Source: an uncultured Opitutia bacterium (GTDB taxonomy: Bacteria; Verrucomicrobiota; Verrucomicrobiia; Opitutales; Opitutaceae). Taken from it: a stretch of DNA of 36,170 nucleotides. The stretch is taken from assembly GCA_903925425.1 (NCBI GenBank), contig CAIYFD010000027.1:1-36170 (forward strand). The letters run 5' to 3'. The notes below the pieces were generated by a model. That model saw nothing but the letters and a program-made list of their open reading frames with translations, made no database searches and was not told the origin of the DNA. The position numbers and the translations under genes were made by a program. Below, piece after piece: positions 8,313 through 15,767 of the stretch; position 1 is the first letter of the stretch; each line of letters starts with the position of its first letter.

Positions 8313-8765
8313 TTGTTCACTTTCATCCAACGTCCCGTTAAGGCTGCGCGCCGCGCCTTCACCCTGTTTGAGGTGATGCTGGCCTCGGGCGTGATGGCCA
8401 CGGGCTTGGTGGGGATGATTCAGGTGGTCATCTCGGGCTCCGAAATGCTCGACGTGGCCCGCAAGCAGACGTTGGCGGCAAACATCATCCACACCCAGAT
8501 CGACCTGTATCGGGCCGCCATCCCGGCGGATTGGGCACAAATCAGCAACGGCACCACCACGATCACCCTTTCCTCGACGACGTTCAGCGCCGTCACCACC
8601 GGGTTCACCTGCCAGCGAGTCATTTCCAACGTGGCAACCAACGGGACCCTAAAGAAAGTGGCTTTCACCGTGACCTGGACTGGCGTGACGGGCCGGAGTT
8701 ATACGCGCATCGGCGTCACCTACATCAGCCAGTTCGGACTCCATGTTTCGCTGCAACGGACATAA
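8313..8765 (+). CDS. Prepilin-like protein (PilV/GspI-like)
   Basis: A type IV pilin-like protein of 150 residues. A short basic leader ends RRAFTLFEVMLAS, matching the prepilin peptidase site with Phe at +1 and Glu at +5. The hydrophobic helix MATGLVGMIQVVI follows, then a Thr-rich, beta-like C-terminal domain. An in-frame TAG at 8301 leaves TTG at 8313 as the only usual start codon that keeps the leader. The end overlaps the next gene by 23 bp. It is probably a minor pseudopilin processed at the inner membrane. The exact class (PilV or GspI) is uncertain. Confidence 0.82.
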   Translation: MFTFIQRPVKAARRAFTLFEVMLASGVMATGLVGMIQVVISGSEMLDVARKQTLAANIIHTQIDLYRAAIPADWAQISNGTTTITLSSTTFSAVTTGFTCQRVISNVATNGTLKKVAFTVTWTGVTGRSYTRIGVTYISQFGLHVSLQRT

Positions 8766-9348
8766 ACGCATCGGCCGGCCGGCCAGAGGTGCACCTACGG
8801 CGGGTTTCACCCTGCTGGAGGTCATGGTCTCCTCGCTGATCTTCGGCACGGTCTCGATCGCCGTGATGGCGGCCTTCCTTTTCCTCGGAACCAGCATGAC
8901 GCGCATGTCCTATGCCCAGCAGCTCGAGGAAAACAGCCGGCGCGCGTTATATCTTTTCAATCGGGATGTGACCAAGGCGACGAAAGTTTCGACCGCCAGC
9001 GACGCCATCCTGATCCTCACGCAGCCCGCCACGACCGTGAAGTACACCTACGACTCCTCCGCGCAGACGGTGACCCGTTACCAACCCGACACCAGCGTCA
9101 CCGGCACAATCATCCTGAAGAATCTGACCGCTTTCGACTTCAACTACTTCAACAAGGCGAGCGCCCAGCTCACGACCGCGCCGATGCTGAACGTCAAAGG
9201 CGTCCAATTCTCGTTCACCGCCAGCCTCGGCAGCACCATCAACGGCGTGTCCGGCACCTCGATCTACCGCACATCGACCCAATACCAGACCGTCTCGCCG
9301 ATCGTTTTCATGCGGAACACCGCGATCAACTCGCTCCTGCCGCCATGA
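8743..9348 (+). CDS. Prepilin-like protein (PilW/GspJ-like)
   Basis: A protein of 201 residues with a basic leader ending in AGFTLLEVMVSSLIFG, a textbook class III prepilin cleavage site with Glu at +5 and a hydrophobic N-terminal helix. It continues with RRALYLFNRDVTKA, a segment common in PilW/GspJ-type minor pseudopilins, and a Thr/Ser-rich beta region. It overlaps its upstream neighbour by 23 bp and its downstream neighbour as ATGA. The three genes are therefore probably translated together and contribute minor subunits to the same pseudopilus. Confidence 0.82.
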   Translation: MFRCNGHKRIGRPARGAPTAGFTLLEVMVSSLIFGTVSIAVMAAFLFLGTSMTRMSYAQQLEENSRRALYLFNRDVTKATKVSTASDAILILTQPATTVKYTYDSSAQTVTRYQPDTSVTGTIILKNLTAFDFNYFNKASAQLTTAPMLNVKGVQFSFTASLGSTINGVSGTSIYRTSTQYQTVSPIVFMRNTAINSLLPP

Positions 9349-10892
9349 ACGCGACGCGACCATCCAGGCTGGGACTGAAGGGCAACCGCGGCTCGGCGCT
9401 GCTGGCGGTGATGTGCTTCGCGACGGTCCTCGTCCTCGCCCTCACGACCTTTCAGGCGCTCTGCAACCAGACCCTCAAGACCAGCAACCGCAACGCCCAG
9501 AGCACCCATGCGATCGAGCTGGCGGAATTGGGCATGGAGACCGCCGTCTGGTCGCGTACCAACGCCAAGTGGACCACCGCCGCCGGCGGCATCGGCGACT
9601 GGACCATCAGCAGCGGCACGGCGTCCATCACCCTCTCCGGGGCGAACTATAATTTCAGCAACGGCGCCACCGGCTCCGTCGCGATCAGCGTGACGAATTA
9701 CAATGTGACCACGTACACGTACGGGACCACCCAAACGTACCCGACCTCGGTGGCGACTGTCACGGCCACCATCACGCTCGCCGACGGGTCCACGGTGGCG
9801 CGTCAGCTCAAGGCCACGCTGAAGAAAACCGAGCCGGTCGCCAACGCCGTCGCCGCCCTCACCACCACCAATGGCGCCTCGACCTACGGCGGGACGGTGA
9901 CGATGTACTCCGGCGGATCGAGTGTCGACAGCTACTCGTCGTCCGTTGAAGCCGCAAAAACTCCCACCCCCTTCCCCGCCACGCCGACCACCGACTATGC
10001 CGCGATCGTGATGGCCAGCACCACGGTGACGATGCAGAGCAGCGCCACGATCAACGGTTACATCGCCACCGCCCCGAACGGCAGCAATGCGGTCTCCCTG
10101 AGTTATACAACCGGCGCCTCCGGCTCCAAGCTGAAGGGCCCCAGCACCTCCGCGACGCTGAACATCGACACCACCCGGCAGACCACGAGTCCCTACCAAA
10201 ACGCCTTTGATGTCACCGCCCCCACGAGCGGCACGGCCTTGTCAGCGCCGACGGGCACCGTCTATCTGGGAGCATACAACAGCCGGACGGTTTACCTGGC
10301 CTCCGCGGGTTCCCTCTACATCGACTCCGGCACCTTTATCATCGACGGCAAGGACGTGAACGGAGACGGGGTGGACGACGCGACCGACATCAACAGCGAC
10401 GGGGTCATCAACTCCAGCGACTACAAGAACGATGTGGTCATCGTGGTATCGAGCTACCTCCAGGTCTACCCGGCGGGCGGCAACATCATCATCCGGAACG
10501 GCGGTTCCCTGAAGCTCCTGGTCGCGGGCAGTTTCATCGTGCACACGGGCGGCATCGACAACCAGACCAAGCTGCCGAAAAATCTCTCGATCATCGGCAC
10601 GGGCAGCACGTCATCCGGCGCTTCGAGCTACATCTACTCGCCCACGAAGTTCTACGGCACCGTCTACACGCCGCGCCAAGACTTCACCTTTTACGGGTAC
10701 AATGCCGCCTCGGAGTTCTTTGGGGCCATGGTCGGGAGCAACGTCTACATCTATCCCCTGAGTTCCAGCAACCTGAAGGTCCACTACGACAAGGATCTCG
10801 CGACCGAAGTGTTCCGGGACGTCACCACGCCCTACGTGGTCCAGGGCGGAACCTTGAAGGAATACGACGTCGCAACCGGGACGGAGCTCTGA
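9345..10892 (+). CDS. PilX/GspK-like pilus assembly protein with EF-hand-like calcium loops
   Basis: A protein of 515 residues. The N-terminal hydrophobic helix GSALLAVMCFATVLVLALTT follows a short basic stretch, as in PilX-type proteins that lack a clear prepilin site. The segment AIELAELGMETAVWSR is typical of these proteins. The rest is Ser/Thr/Gly-rich and beta-like. Residues 337-348 (DVNGDGVDDATD) and 348-359 (DINSDGVINSSD) are consecutive Asp-rich 12-residue loops with the spacing of EF-hand, dockerin or thrombospondin-3 calcium sites. The start overlaps the preceding stop as ATGA. It is likely exported and assembled or anchored through its N-terminal helix. Confidence 0.75.
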   Translation: MNATRPSRLGLKGNRGSALLAVMCFATVLVLALTTFQALCNQTLKTSNRNAQSTHAIELAELGMETAVWSRTNAKWTTAAGGIGDWTISSGTASITLSGANYNFSNGATGSVAISVTNYNVTTYTYGTTQTYPTSVATVTATITLADGSTVARQLKATLKKTEPVANAVAALTTTNGASTYGGTVTMYSGGSSVDSYSSSVEAAKTPTPFPATPTTDYAAIVMASTTVTMQSSATINGYIATAPNGSNAVSLSYTTGASGSKLKGPSTSATLNIDTTRQTTSPYQNAFDVTAPTSGTALSAPTGTVYLGAYNSRTVYLASAGSLYIDSGTFIIDGKDVNGDGVDDATDINSDGVINSSDYKNDVVIVVSSYLQVYPAGGNIIIRNGGSLKLLVAGSFIVHTGGIDNQTKLPKNLSIIGTGSTSSGASSYIYSPTKFYGTVYTPRQDFTFYGYNAASEFFGAMVGSNVYIYPLSSSNLKVHYDKDLATEVFRDVTTPYVVQGGTLKEYDVATGTEL

Positions 10893-11009
10893 AGACAAAC
10901 CTCCCAGCGGCAAGGCGGCGCGAACGCGGGATGGCGGGTTTCCCCATCAGGCTTGCTTCCGCCTTGCCCGCCGGACCGGGGTTCCGCTGACTGGAGCCGC
11001 GACCTACCA

Positions 11010-12131
11010 ATGTTTAAGCGGAAAGACCGGCATAGTGTCCTGATCGGCCTCAACGAGCACAGCGTGAAGCTGGCTCGGCTGCTGCAGTTGGAAGGCAAGC
11101 CCCTCGGGGTCGACCGCTTTACGGAGGTCCGGGCCAACGACGAGGAGGCCGTCGCGGCCTGGATCCGCACAAATTTTCCGGAGCAAATCAGCGGACTCCT
11201 CCCGGCCTACGCGACCTTCTACCCCGGCGAGCGCCTGCTCATGCGCGAGGTCGTCAACACCCGCCGCCTGCTCGAGCCGGCCTATCTCCCGGGCTTGGTC
11301 CAGGAACAGGCCAAGATTTCGTCCGCCAAGGAGTGGCAGTGCGGCCTAATAAGCTCGGCTGACGGCAGCCCCCTCACGCCGGAAAGCACCCAGCGTTCCG
11401 GCCTCATCGTCGGTGTGCCGTGGACCGCCGTACGCGATCTCCAGCAGAAACTGAAACGCTGGGGCCTGCGGCCGCGCCGCCTGGAGCTGGGCACCCTGAC
11501 GATGCTGGGCGGAATCAGCCGCCACATGGGCACGATTGCCTACGGGCACTCCGTCGCCGCCTGCGAGATCGGCCAGTCCCAGACCCGCCTCTACCTCATC
11601 GGCAAGGACGGCGTGCACACGCCGCCCGCCCTGCCCCACGGCCTGCTCTCCGTCATGGAAGCGGCCATGAAGGAGCTGGGCGCGCCCGACGTGGAAGCGG
11701 CCCTGCGGCAACTGGAGGAGCAGCCAGAGGCGCTCCTCACCCACAGCCGCCGCCTGGTCCGCATGCTTTCCCGCCATCTGCGCCCGGCGATCGACTACTT
11801 CGAGATGCAGACCGGCCAGCGCATCGGCTCGCTCTTCTGCGCCCATCTGCCCAGCCGGTTGCACTGGCTGGAGACCGCGCTCTGCAGCGCCGTCGACCTC
11901 GACCCCTTCCCGCTCGACCTGCCGTCGTGGCTGACCTCGGCCGGTCTGGAGAGCGAGCCGACCCCCGAAACCGCGCCCGGGGCCGACTGGGTGCAATTGC
12001 TCGGCGTCGTCGGCCAGCTCTCGCCCACGACCGCCGCGGCTCCGGCGCCGGCCGCACCCGCGGCACCCGCTGCTGCGCCCGCGACCGCCGCCACCAATCC
12101 ACCTCTCCCTCCCCATGGCCCGGAATCGTGA
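11010..12131 (+). CDS. pilM: PilM-like pilus assembly protein (actin-like fold, divergent)
   Basis: A protein of 373 residues in the PilM position before PilN- and PilO-like genes. The start HSVLIGLNEHSVKLARL resembles the phosphate-1 loop of PilM (usually GIDIGSSSVKAVEL) but lacks the acidic residue. Family-like segments further on include RSGLIVGVPWTAVRDL and LRPAIDYFEMQTGQR. The C-terminal 30 residues are an Ala/Pro linker. ATG 11010 is used; a TTG at 10953 would add an unlikely leader. It overlaps the next gene by 17 bp. PilM normally sits in the cytoplasm bound to the tail of PilN. Assignment relies on gene order as well as sequence. Confidence 0.7.
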   Translation: MFKRKDRHSVLIGLNEHSVKLARLLQLEGKPLGVDRFTEVRANDEEAVAAWIRTNFPEQISGLLPAYATFYPGERLLMREVVNTRRLLEPAYLPGLVQEQAKISSAKEWQCGLISSADGSPLTPESTQRSGLIVGVPWTAVRDLQQKLKRWGLRPRRLELGTLTMLGGISRHMGTIAYGHSVAACEIGQSQTRLYLIGKDGVHTPPALPHGLLSVMEAAMKELGAPDVEAALRQLEEQPEALLTHSRRLVRMLSRHLRPAIDYFEMQTGQRIGSLFCAHLPSRLHWLETALCSAVDLDPFPLDLPSWLTSAGLESEPTPETAPGADWVQLLGVVGQLSPTTAAAPAPAAPAAPAAAPATAATNPPLPPHGPES

Positions 12132-12699
12132 TCCGCTCGCGCTGAGCCCGAACTGGCACCTGGATCTCCGGCTTGAGGCCGAGTTGCCGGAGGACAACGT
12201 CGTGCGCACCCGCTTCGTGGTCGGGGCGGTCTTCGGGACCGGCGCGCTCATGTCACTGCTGCTGCTGGCCTGGGTCGGCTACACGCGTTCCGCCCTCCGC
12301 ACGGAAATCGCCGAGTGGGACCACATCGCGGCGGAGAGCAAAGCGAACGTCAACGAGGTCGAGCAGATGCAAAAGGAATTCGCGGGCGAGGCCCTGAAGG
12401 TCGAGAAGGCGGCCAAGATCATCAAGACGCGCCTGCTGTTCTCGGCCTTCGTCGCGAATGTCGCGCAGACCCGCCCAGCCGCGGTGACCGTCGACCAGAT
12501 CCAGTTGACCGAGGAAGGCATTTCGGTCGCCGGCCAGGTGGCCTCCAATGCGGAATTCACGCGCTACATGAGCGCGTTGAAACAGAACCCGAAATTCACC
12601 GGCGTGTTTGCCGAGATCAAACAGAAGAGCTTTGCCCCGGCCCGCAACGGCACGAACTTCGTTTTCGACATCCTGTTCCGCCTGAAGCCCAGCCCATGA
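12115..12699 (+). CDS. pilN: PilN-like inner-membrane pilus assembly protein
   Basis: A bitopic protein of 194 residues. A cytoplasmic N-terminus of about 30 residues includes LSPNWHLDLRLEAELP. One membrane helix lies at about 33-55 (VVGAVFGTGALMSLLLLAWV). A predicted coiled coil (AEWDHIAAESKANVNEVEQM) and a periplasmic ferredoxin-like domain follow (VTVDQIQLTEEGISVAGQVA, then FTRYMSALKQNPKF). This is the architecture of PilN/GspL C-terminal proteins, which link PilM to PilO. It overlaps pilM upstream by 17 bp and pilO downstream as ATGA. Confidence 0.75.
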   Translation: MARNRDPLALSPNWHLDLRLEAELPEDNVVRTRFVVGAVFGTGALMSLLLLAWVGYTRSALRTEIAEWDHIAAESKANVNEVEQMQKEFAGEALKVEKAAKIIKTRLLFSAFVANVAQTRPAAVTVDQIQLTEEGISVAGQVASNAEFTRYMSALKQNPKFTGVFAEIKQKSFAPARNGTNFVFDILFRLKPSP

Positions 12700-13253
12700 A
12701 CCCGGAGAAACTCAAGCAGCTCCTCGCCCTGCTCCGGCGCCATCTCTTCTCCGTGATCTGCACGGCGGTGACGGCGGCCGCTCTGGTCACCTCCGGCCTG
12801 TGGTGGCTCGGGATCCAGGATCTGCGGGACGAGCACAGCGAGCGGAGCGATCGGAACGAAAAGATGCTCAACCTGCTCAAGACGGGACCCGTCCTGAAAA
12901 CCGAACTGGCCTCGGTCAAGGAATTCACCCGGCGCCTCGAGGCCAACCTCGCCGCCGAGGAGGAACTGAGCGACAACGACGCCTATTTCCGGAATCTGGC
13001 GTCCAGCGTCCGTCTCCGCCTCGCCGACCTCCAGCAGATGATTTCCCCCGCGCTCGAGGAAGGCGCGCTCTACAAACGCATTCCATTCACCGTGCGCGTG
13101 GTCGGCTCCTACGCCCAGATCGAGGCGTTCCTGCATAAGGTGGAGACCGGCCCGCGGCTTGCCAACCTCACCGCCCTGAGCATGCTGCGCCTCAGCCCGG
13201 CCAGCACGGATGTCTCGCTCGAAATCGGACTCGAGCTGATCGGAAAGAAATGA
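12696..13253 (+). CDS. pilO: PilO-like inner-membrane pilus assembly protein
   Basis: A bitopic protein of 185 residues. A short N-terminus precedes a membrane helix (SVICTAVTAAALVTSGLWWL, about 19-38). A charged coiled-coil stretch and a periplasmic domain with IPFTVRVVGSYAQIEAFLHK follow, the segment most like PilO. ATG 12696 overlaps the pilN TGA; the longer open frame from 12315 lies in another frame of pilN and is rejected. PilO dimerises with PilN in the alignment complex. The gene is coupled to the next one through another ATGA. Confidence 0.75.
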   Translation: MNPEKLKQLLALLRRHLFSVICTAVTAAALVTSGLWWLGIQDLRDEHSERSDRNEKMLNLLKTGPVLKTELASVKEFTRRLEANLAAEEELSDNDAYFRNLASSVRLRLADLQQMISPALEEGALYKRIPFTVRVVGSYAQIEAFLHKVETGPRLANLTALSMLRLSPASTDVSLEIGLELIGKK

Positions 13254-13783
13254 AGCTCACGACGTTCCTCGCCGTTCTGGTGCTCGCCGCCGGCCTCTGC
13301 GCCGCGGACGCACCGCCGCCCGCCAAGGCGGCCCCCGGAATTTCATCGCTGGCCACCCTGCCGCCCTCGCCGCTGACGACGAAGCTGAAGCAGGTTCGCA
13401 CCACCCTCGACGAGGTTTTTAAGGTCCGTGACCCCAGCAGCCCGCTGCCGGATCTGCGCCAGAATCCTTTCCAGATCCCGGGCGTCCCGGCGAGCACTGC
13501 CCAGGCGCAGAGTGGCAATGCCGGCGGCCGGGCCGGACCCCAGGCGCCCGAGACCGAGGCCGCGCGTTTGGCCCGGATCGCCAGCTCGCTGTCGTTTGGC
13601 TTCGTTGAAAAGAACGGCCTCGCACCGATGATCGCCATGGGCAGCAGCTCCTACAAGGAAGGTGAAGTCTACCGCGCGACCGATCCGGCAACCAACGCCC
13701 AATACCTCCTGCGCATTAAGAAGATCGCCGGTAAAAGCGTGACCTTCGGCTTGGGCAACTCCGAGTTCACGGTGACCAAGTAA
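13250..13783 (+). CDS. PilP-like exported protein
   Basis: A protein of 177 residues with a clear Sec signal peptide (MKLTTFLAVLVLAAGLCAAD); the Cys near the cleavage point leaves open a lipoprotein. A Pro/Ala-rich linker contains LRQNPFQIPG, the NPF-type motif often seen before the PilP/GspC homology region. The C-terminus IAMGSSSYKEGEV to VTFGLGNSEFTV resembles that small beta domain. PilP connects PilN/PilO to the secretin. Here it is the last gene of the cluster and no secretin follows. Homology is weak by eye, so gene order carries much of the call. Confidence 0.6.
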   Translation: MKLTTFLAVLVLAAGLCAADAPPPAKAAPGISSLATLPPSPLTTKLKQVRTTLDEVFKVRDPSSPLPDLRQNPFQIPGVPASTAQAQSGNAGGRAGPQAPETEAARLARIASSLSFGFVEKNGLAPMIAMGSSSYKEGEVYRATDPATNAQYLLRIKKIAGKSVTFGLGNSEFTVTK

Positions 13784-13822
13784 CGTCTGGGAAGGAGAGG
13801 AAGGGGCCTGCCGTTAAAGCAT

Positions 13823-13851
13823 TTGACAGCACCCGGACCGGCCCGCACGTT
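13823..13851 (+). promoter_or_regulatory. Probable sigma-70-type promoter of tRNA-fMet
   Basis: A perfect -35 hexamer TTGACA at 13823-13828 is followed after 17 bp by CACGTT (13846-13851) as a weak -10, and a GC-rich stretch precedes the tRNA 14 bp later. The spacing and GC-rich discriminator are typical of stable-RNA promoters. The -10 match is poor. Confidence 0.55.
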
Positions 13852-13865
13852 TCGCCTCCGCTTGT

Positions 13866-13942
<77 letters not shown>

Positions 13943-13946
13943 ATTT

Positions 13947-13985
13947 AACTCCCTCGCCGACCGAAAGGTTGCGAGGGAGTTTTGG
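13947..13985 (+). terminator. Intrinsic terminator downstream of tRNA-fMet
   Basis: An 11-bp stem pairs AACTCCCTCG and one adjacent C with GCGAGGGAGTT. Above one bulged base there is an inner stem closed by a GAAA tetraloop, and a T-rich run (TTTTGGTTTT) follows. It lies 4 bp after the tRNA CCA end, so it most likely ends the tRNA transcript. Confidence 0.88.
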
Positions 13986-14080
13986 TTTTCACTGCTGAAT
14001 CAATCCGGGCCTTGCGCCCTATTTCGGAAACCCTCCGGACCCGCACCCGTCATCACGGGAGTCCGCTTTCGCGTCCCGCC

Positions 14081-15739
14081 ATGAACCGCCGCAATCTCGC
14101 CCAGCTCTCGATCCTGCTCCTCCTGGGGATGGCGGCCCTGCTGGTCTGGCGGTATGGCCCCGTGCGGACCGCGGCGCCGGTCACCGCCCCGCAGGCTGTC
14201 GCCAAGTCCGTGGCACCGCGCCGGCCCGCCACCGCCGCCCGGCCCACCGCGGCTCCCCTTTCCTCCCTCTTCGACCAGGCCACCCGGCAGGAGGCGCTCG
14301 CCCTGCTCGAGCAAAGGCTTGTCCGCGCCAACGCCCGGCAGAACGAGGCCGTCATGCTGTTCCGCAGCGAAACCGCCTACCGGCAGTTCCTCGCCCGGGC
14401 CGCGGCGGCCGGCCTGACCGTGCTCGGCCAGCTCGACGGCCTCAATGCCGTCCGCGTGCGCTATGATTCGACCGACGCGCTCCTCTCCGAGCTGCTGGAC
14501 CACACCACCGATTACACCGAGGTGTCGGCCAACTACACCCTCCGCGCCCCACCGGTGCCGGCGACCGACAACCGCGCCGCCATCACCGAGGTTCCGATCG
14601 GCAACGGCCTGTTCGATTTCCTCGGCGCCGACGTGAACTCCACCACTTTGGGCCGGGGCGTCACCGTCGCCGTGCTCGACACGGGCGTCGCCGCCGACCC
14701 GACCTTCGTCGCCGGGCAGCTCCGCACCATCGACGTGGGGATGGGCACGGCCCCGGGAACCGGGCCCGAGGACGGGCACGGGACGGCAGTCGCGGCGCTC
14801 GCGGCCGGCACCGCCGACGGCGCCCAAGGCATCGCGAGTGCCGCCGGGATCCTGAGTATTCGCGTGACCGACGCGTCCGGCCTGGCCGACATCTTCACTC
14901 TTTCCCAGGGAATCATCGCGGCGATGGATGCCGGGGCCAACGTGATCAACATCAGCCTCGGCGGCTACGACACGAACTCCGTCCTTTCGTCCGCGATCGG
15001 CCGGGCCACAACCGCGGGCATCGCGATCGTGGCCTCGGCCGGCAACGATCAACTGTCCGGGCTCACCTGGCCGGCCGCCGACCCTCGGGTGATCTCGGTC
15101 GGGGCCGTCGACGGTACGGGCCAGCAGGTGACGTTCTCAAACTCCGGGCCGCAGCTCAGTCTTTCGGCCCCGGGCTACGGCGTGCCCACCGCGTGGCTCG
15201 ACAGCCAGCGCATCCTGATGGACGGCACCTCGGCGAGTGCCCCGCTCGTGGCCGGGACCATTGCCGCGGTGATCTCGCAGAATCCCACCCTGAGCGGCAC
15301 CGCCGCCGCCGCGATCGTGCAGCAGCACGCCAGCGACGCCGGCGAGGCCGGCAGCGATCCCAACTACGGCACCGGAATCCTGAATGTTGGCTGGACCATG
15401 AACCGCAACAATTCGGCCTACGCCGACACCGCCGTGGCCAGCACCCTGTACGATCCCGCCACCAGCATCACCAACGTCCTCGTCCAGAACCGCGGCAACC
15501 AGATCGTCGACGGCATGCAACTCCAGGTGACCGTCGGCTCGGATCCGCGCACCATCGGGGTCGGCCCCCTGCAACCCGGGGCATCCGTCTCGGTGCCACT
15601 CACGATTGACCAAGCCGCGCTGCAGGCGGCCGGCCAGCTCAACCTCGACATCCAGCTGGCCAACCCCGCCGGCCTGGCCGACCAGGTGCCGCTGAACAAT
15701 CGCGCCCGCGGCGCGATCACCGCCCCGGCGGCCAAGTGA
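14081..15739 (+). CDS. Membrane-anchored subtilisin-like (S8) serine protease
   Basis: A protein of 552 residues. An N-terminal hydrophobic segment (LAQLSILLLLGMAALLVW, about 6-23) is an uncleaved anchor or signal. A prodomain-like region precedes the peptidase S8 domain. The catalytic triad is visible: Asp200 in VAVLDTGVA, His233 in EDGHGTAVAAL, Ser384 in DGTSASAPLVAG, with oxyanion Asn322 in ASAGND. The serine motif differs from the common GTSMAxPHVAG. The last 100 residues (VLVQNRGNQIVDGMQLQVT to QVPLNNRARG) resemble a CARDB-type beta domain. ATG 14081 is chosen because the upstream frame crosses the terminator. Substrate unknown; likely extracytoplasmic. Confidence 0.88.
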   Translation: MNRRNLAQLSILLLLGMAALLVWRYGPVRTAAPVTAPQAVAKSVAPRRPATAARPTAAPLSSLFDQATRQEALALLEQRLVRANARQNEAVMLFRSETAYRQFLARAAAAGLTVLGQLDGLNAVRVRYDSTDALLSELLDHTTDYTEVSANYTLRAPPVPATDNRAAITEVPIGNGLFDFLGADVNSTTLGRGVTVAVLDTGVAADPTFVAGQLRTIDVGMGTAPGTGPEDGHGTAVAALAAGTADGAQGIASAAGILSIRVTDASGLADIFTLSQGIIAAMDAGANVINISLGGYDTNSVLSSAIGRATTAGIAIVASAGNDQLSGLTWPAADPRVISVGAVDGTGQQVTFSNSGPQLSLSAPGYGVPTAWLDSQRILMDGTSASAPLVAGTIAAVISQNPTLSGTAAAAIVQQHASDAGEAGSDPNYGTGILNVGWTMNRNNSAYADTAVASTLYDPATSITNVLVQNRGNQIVDGMQLQVTVGSDPRTIGVGPLQPGASVSVPLTIDQAALQAAGQLNLDIQLANPAGLADQVPLNNRARGAITAPAAK

Positions 15740-15767
15740 GATCCCGCCGTTCCGGCGACAGTTGCGC

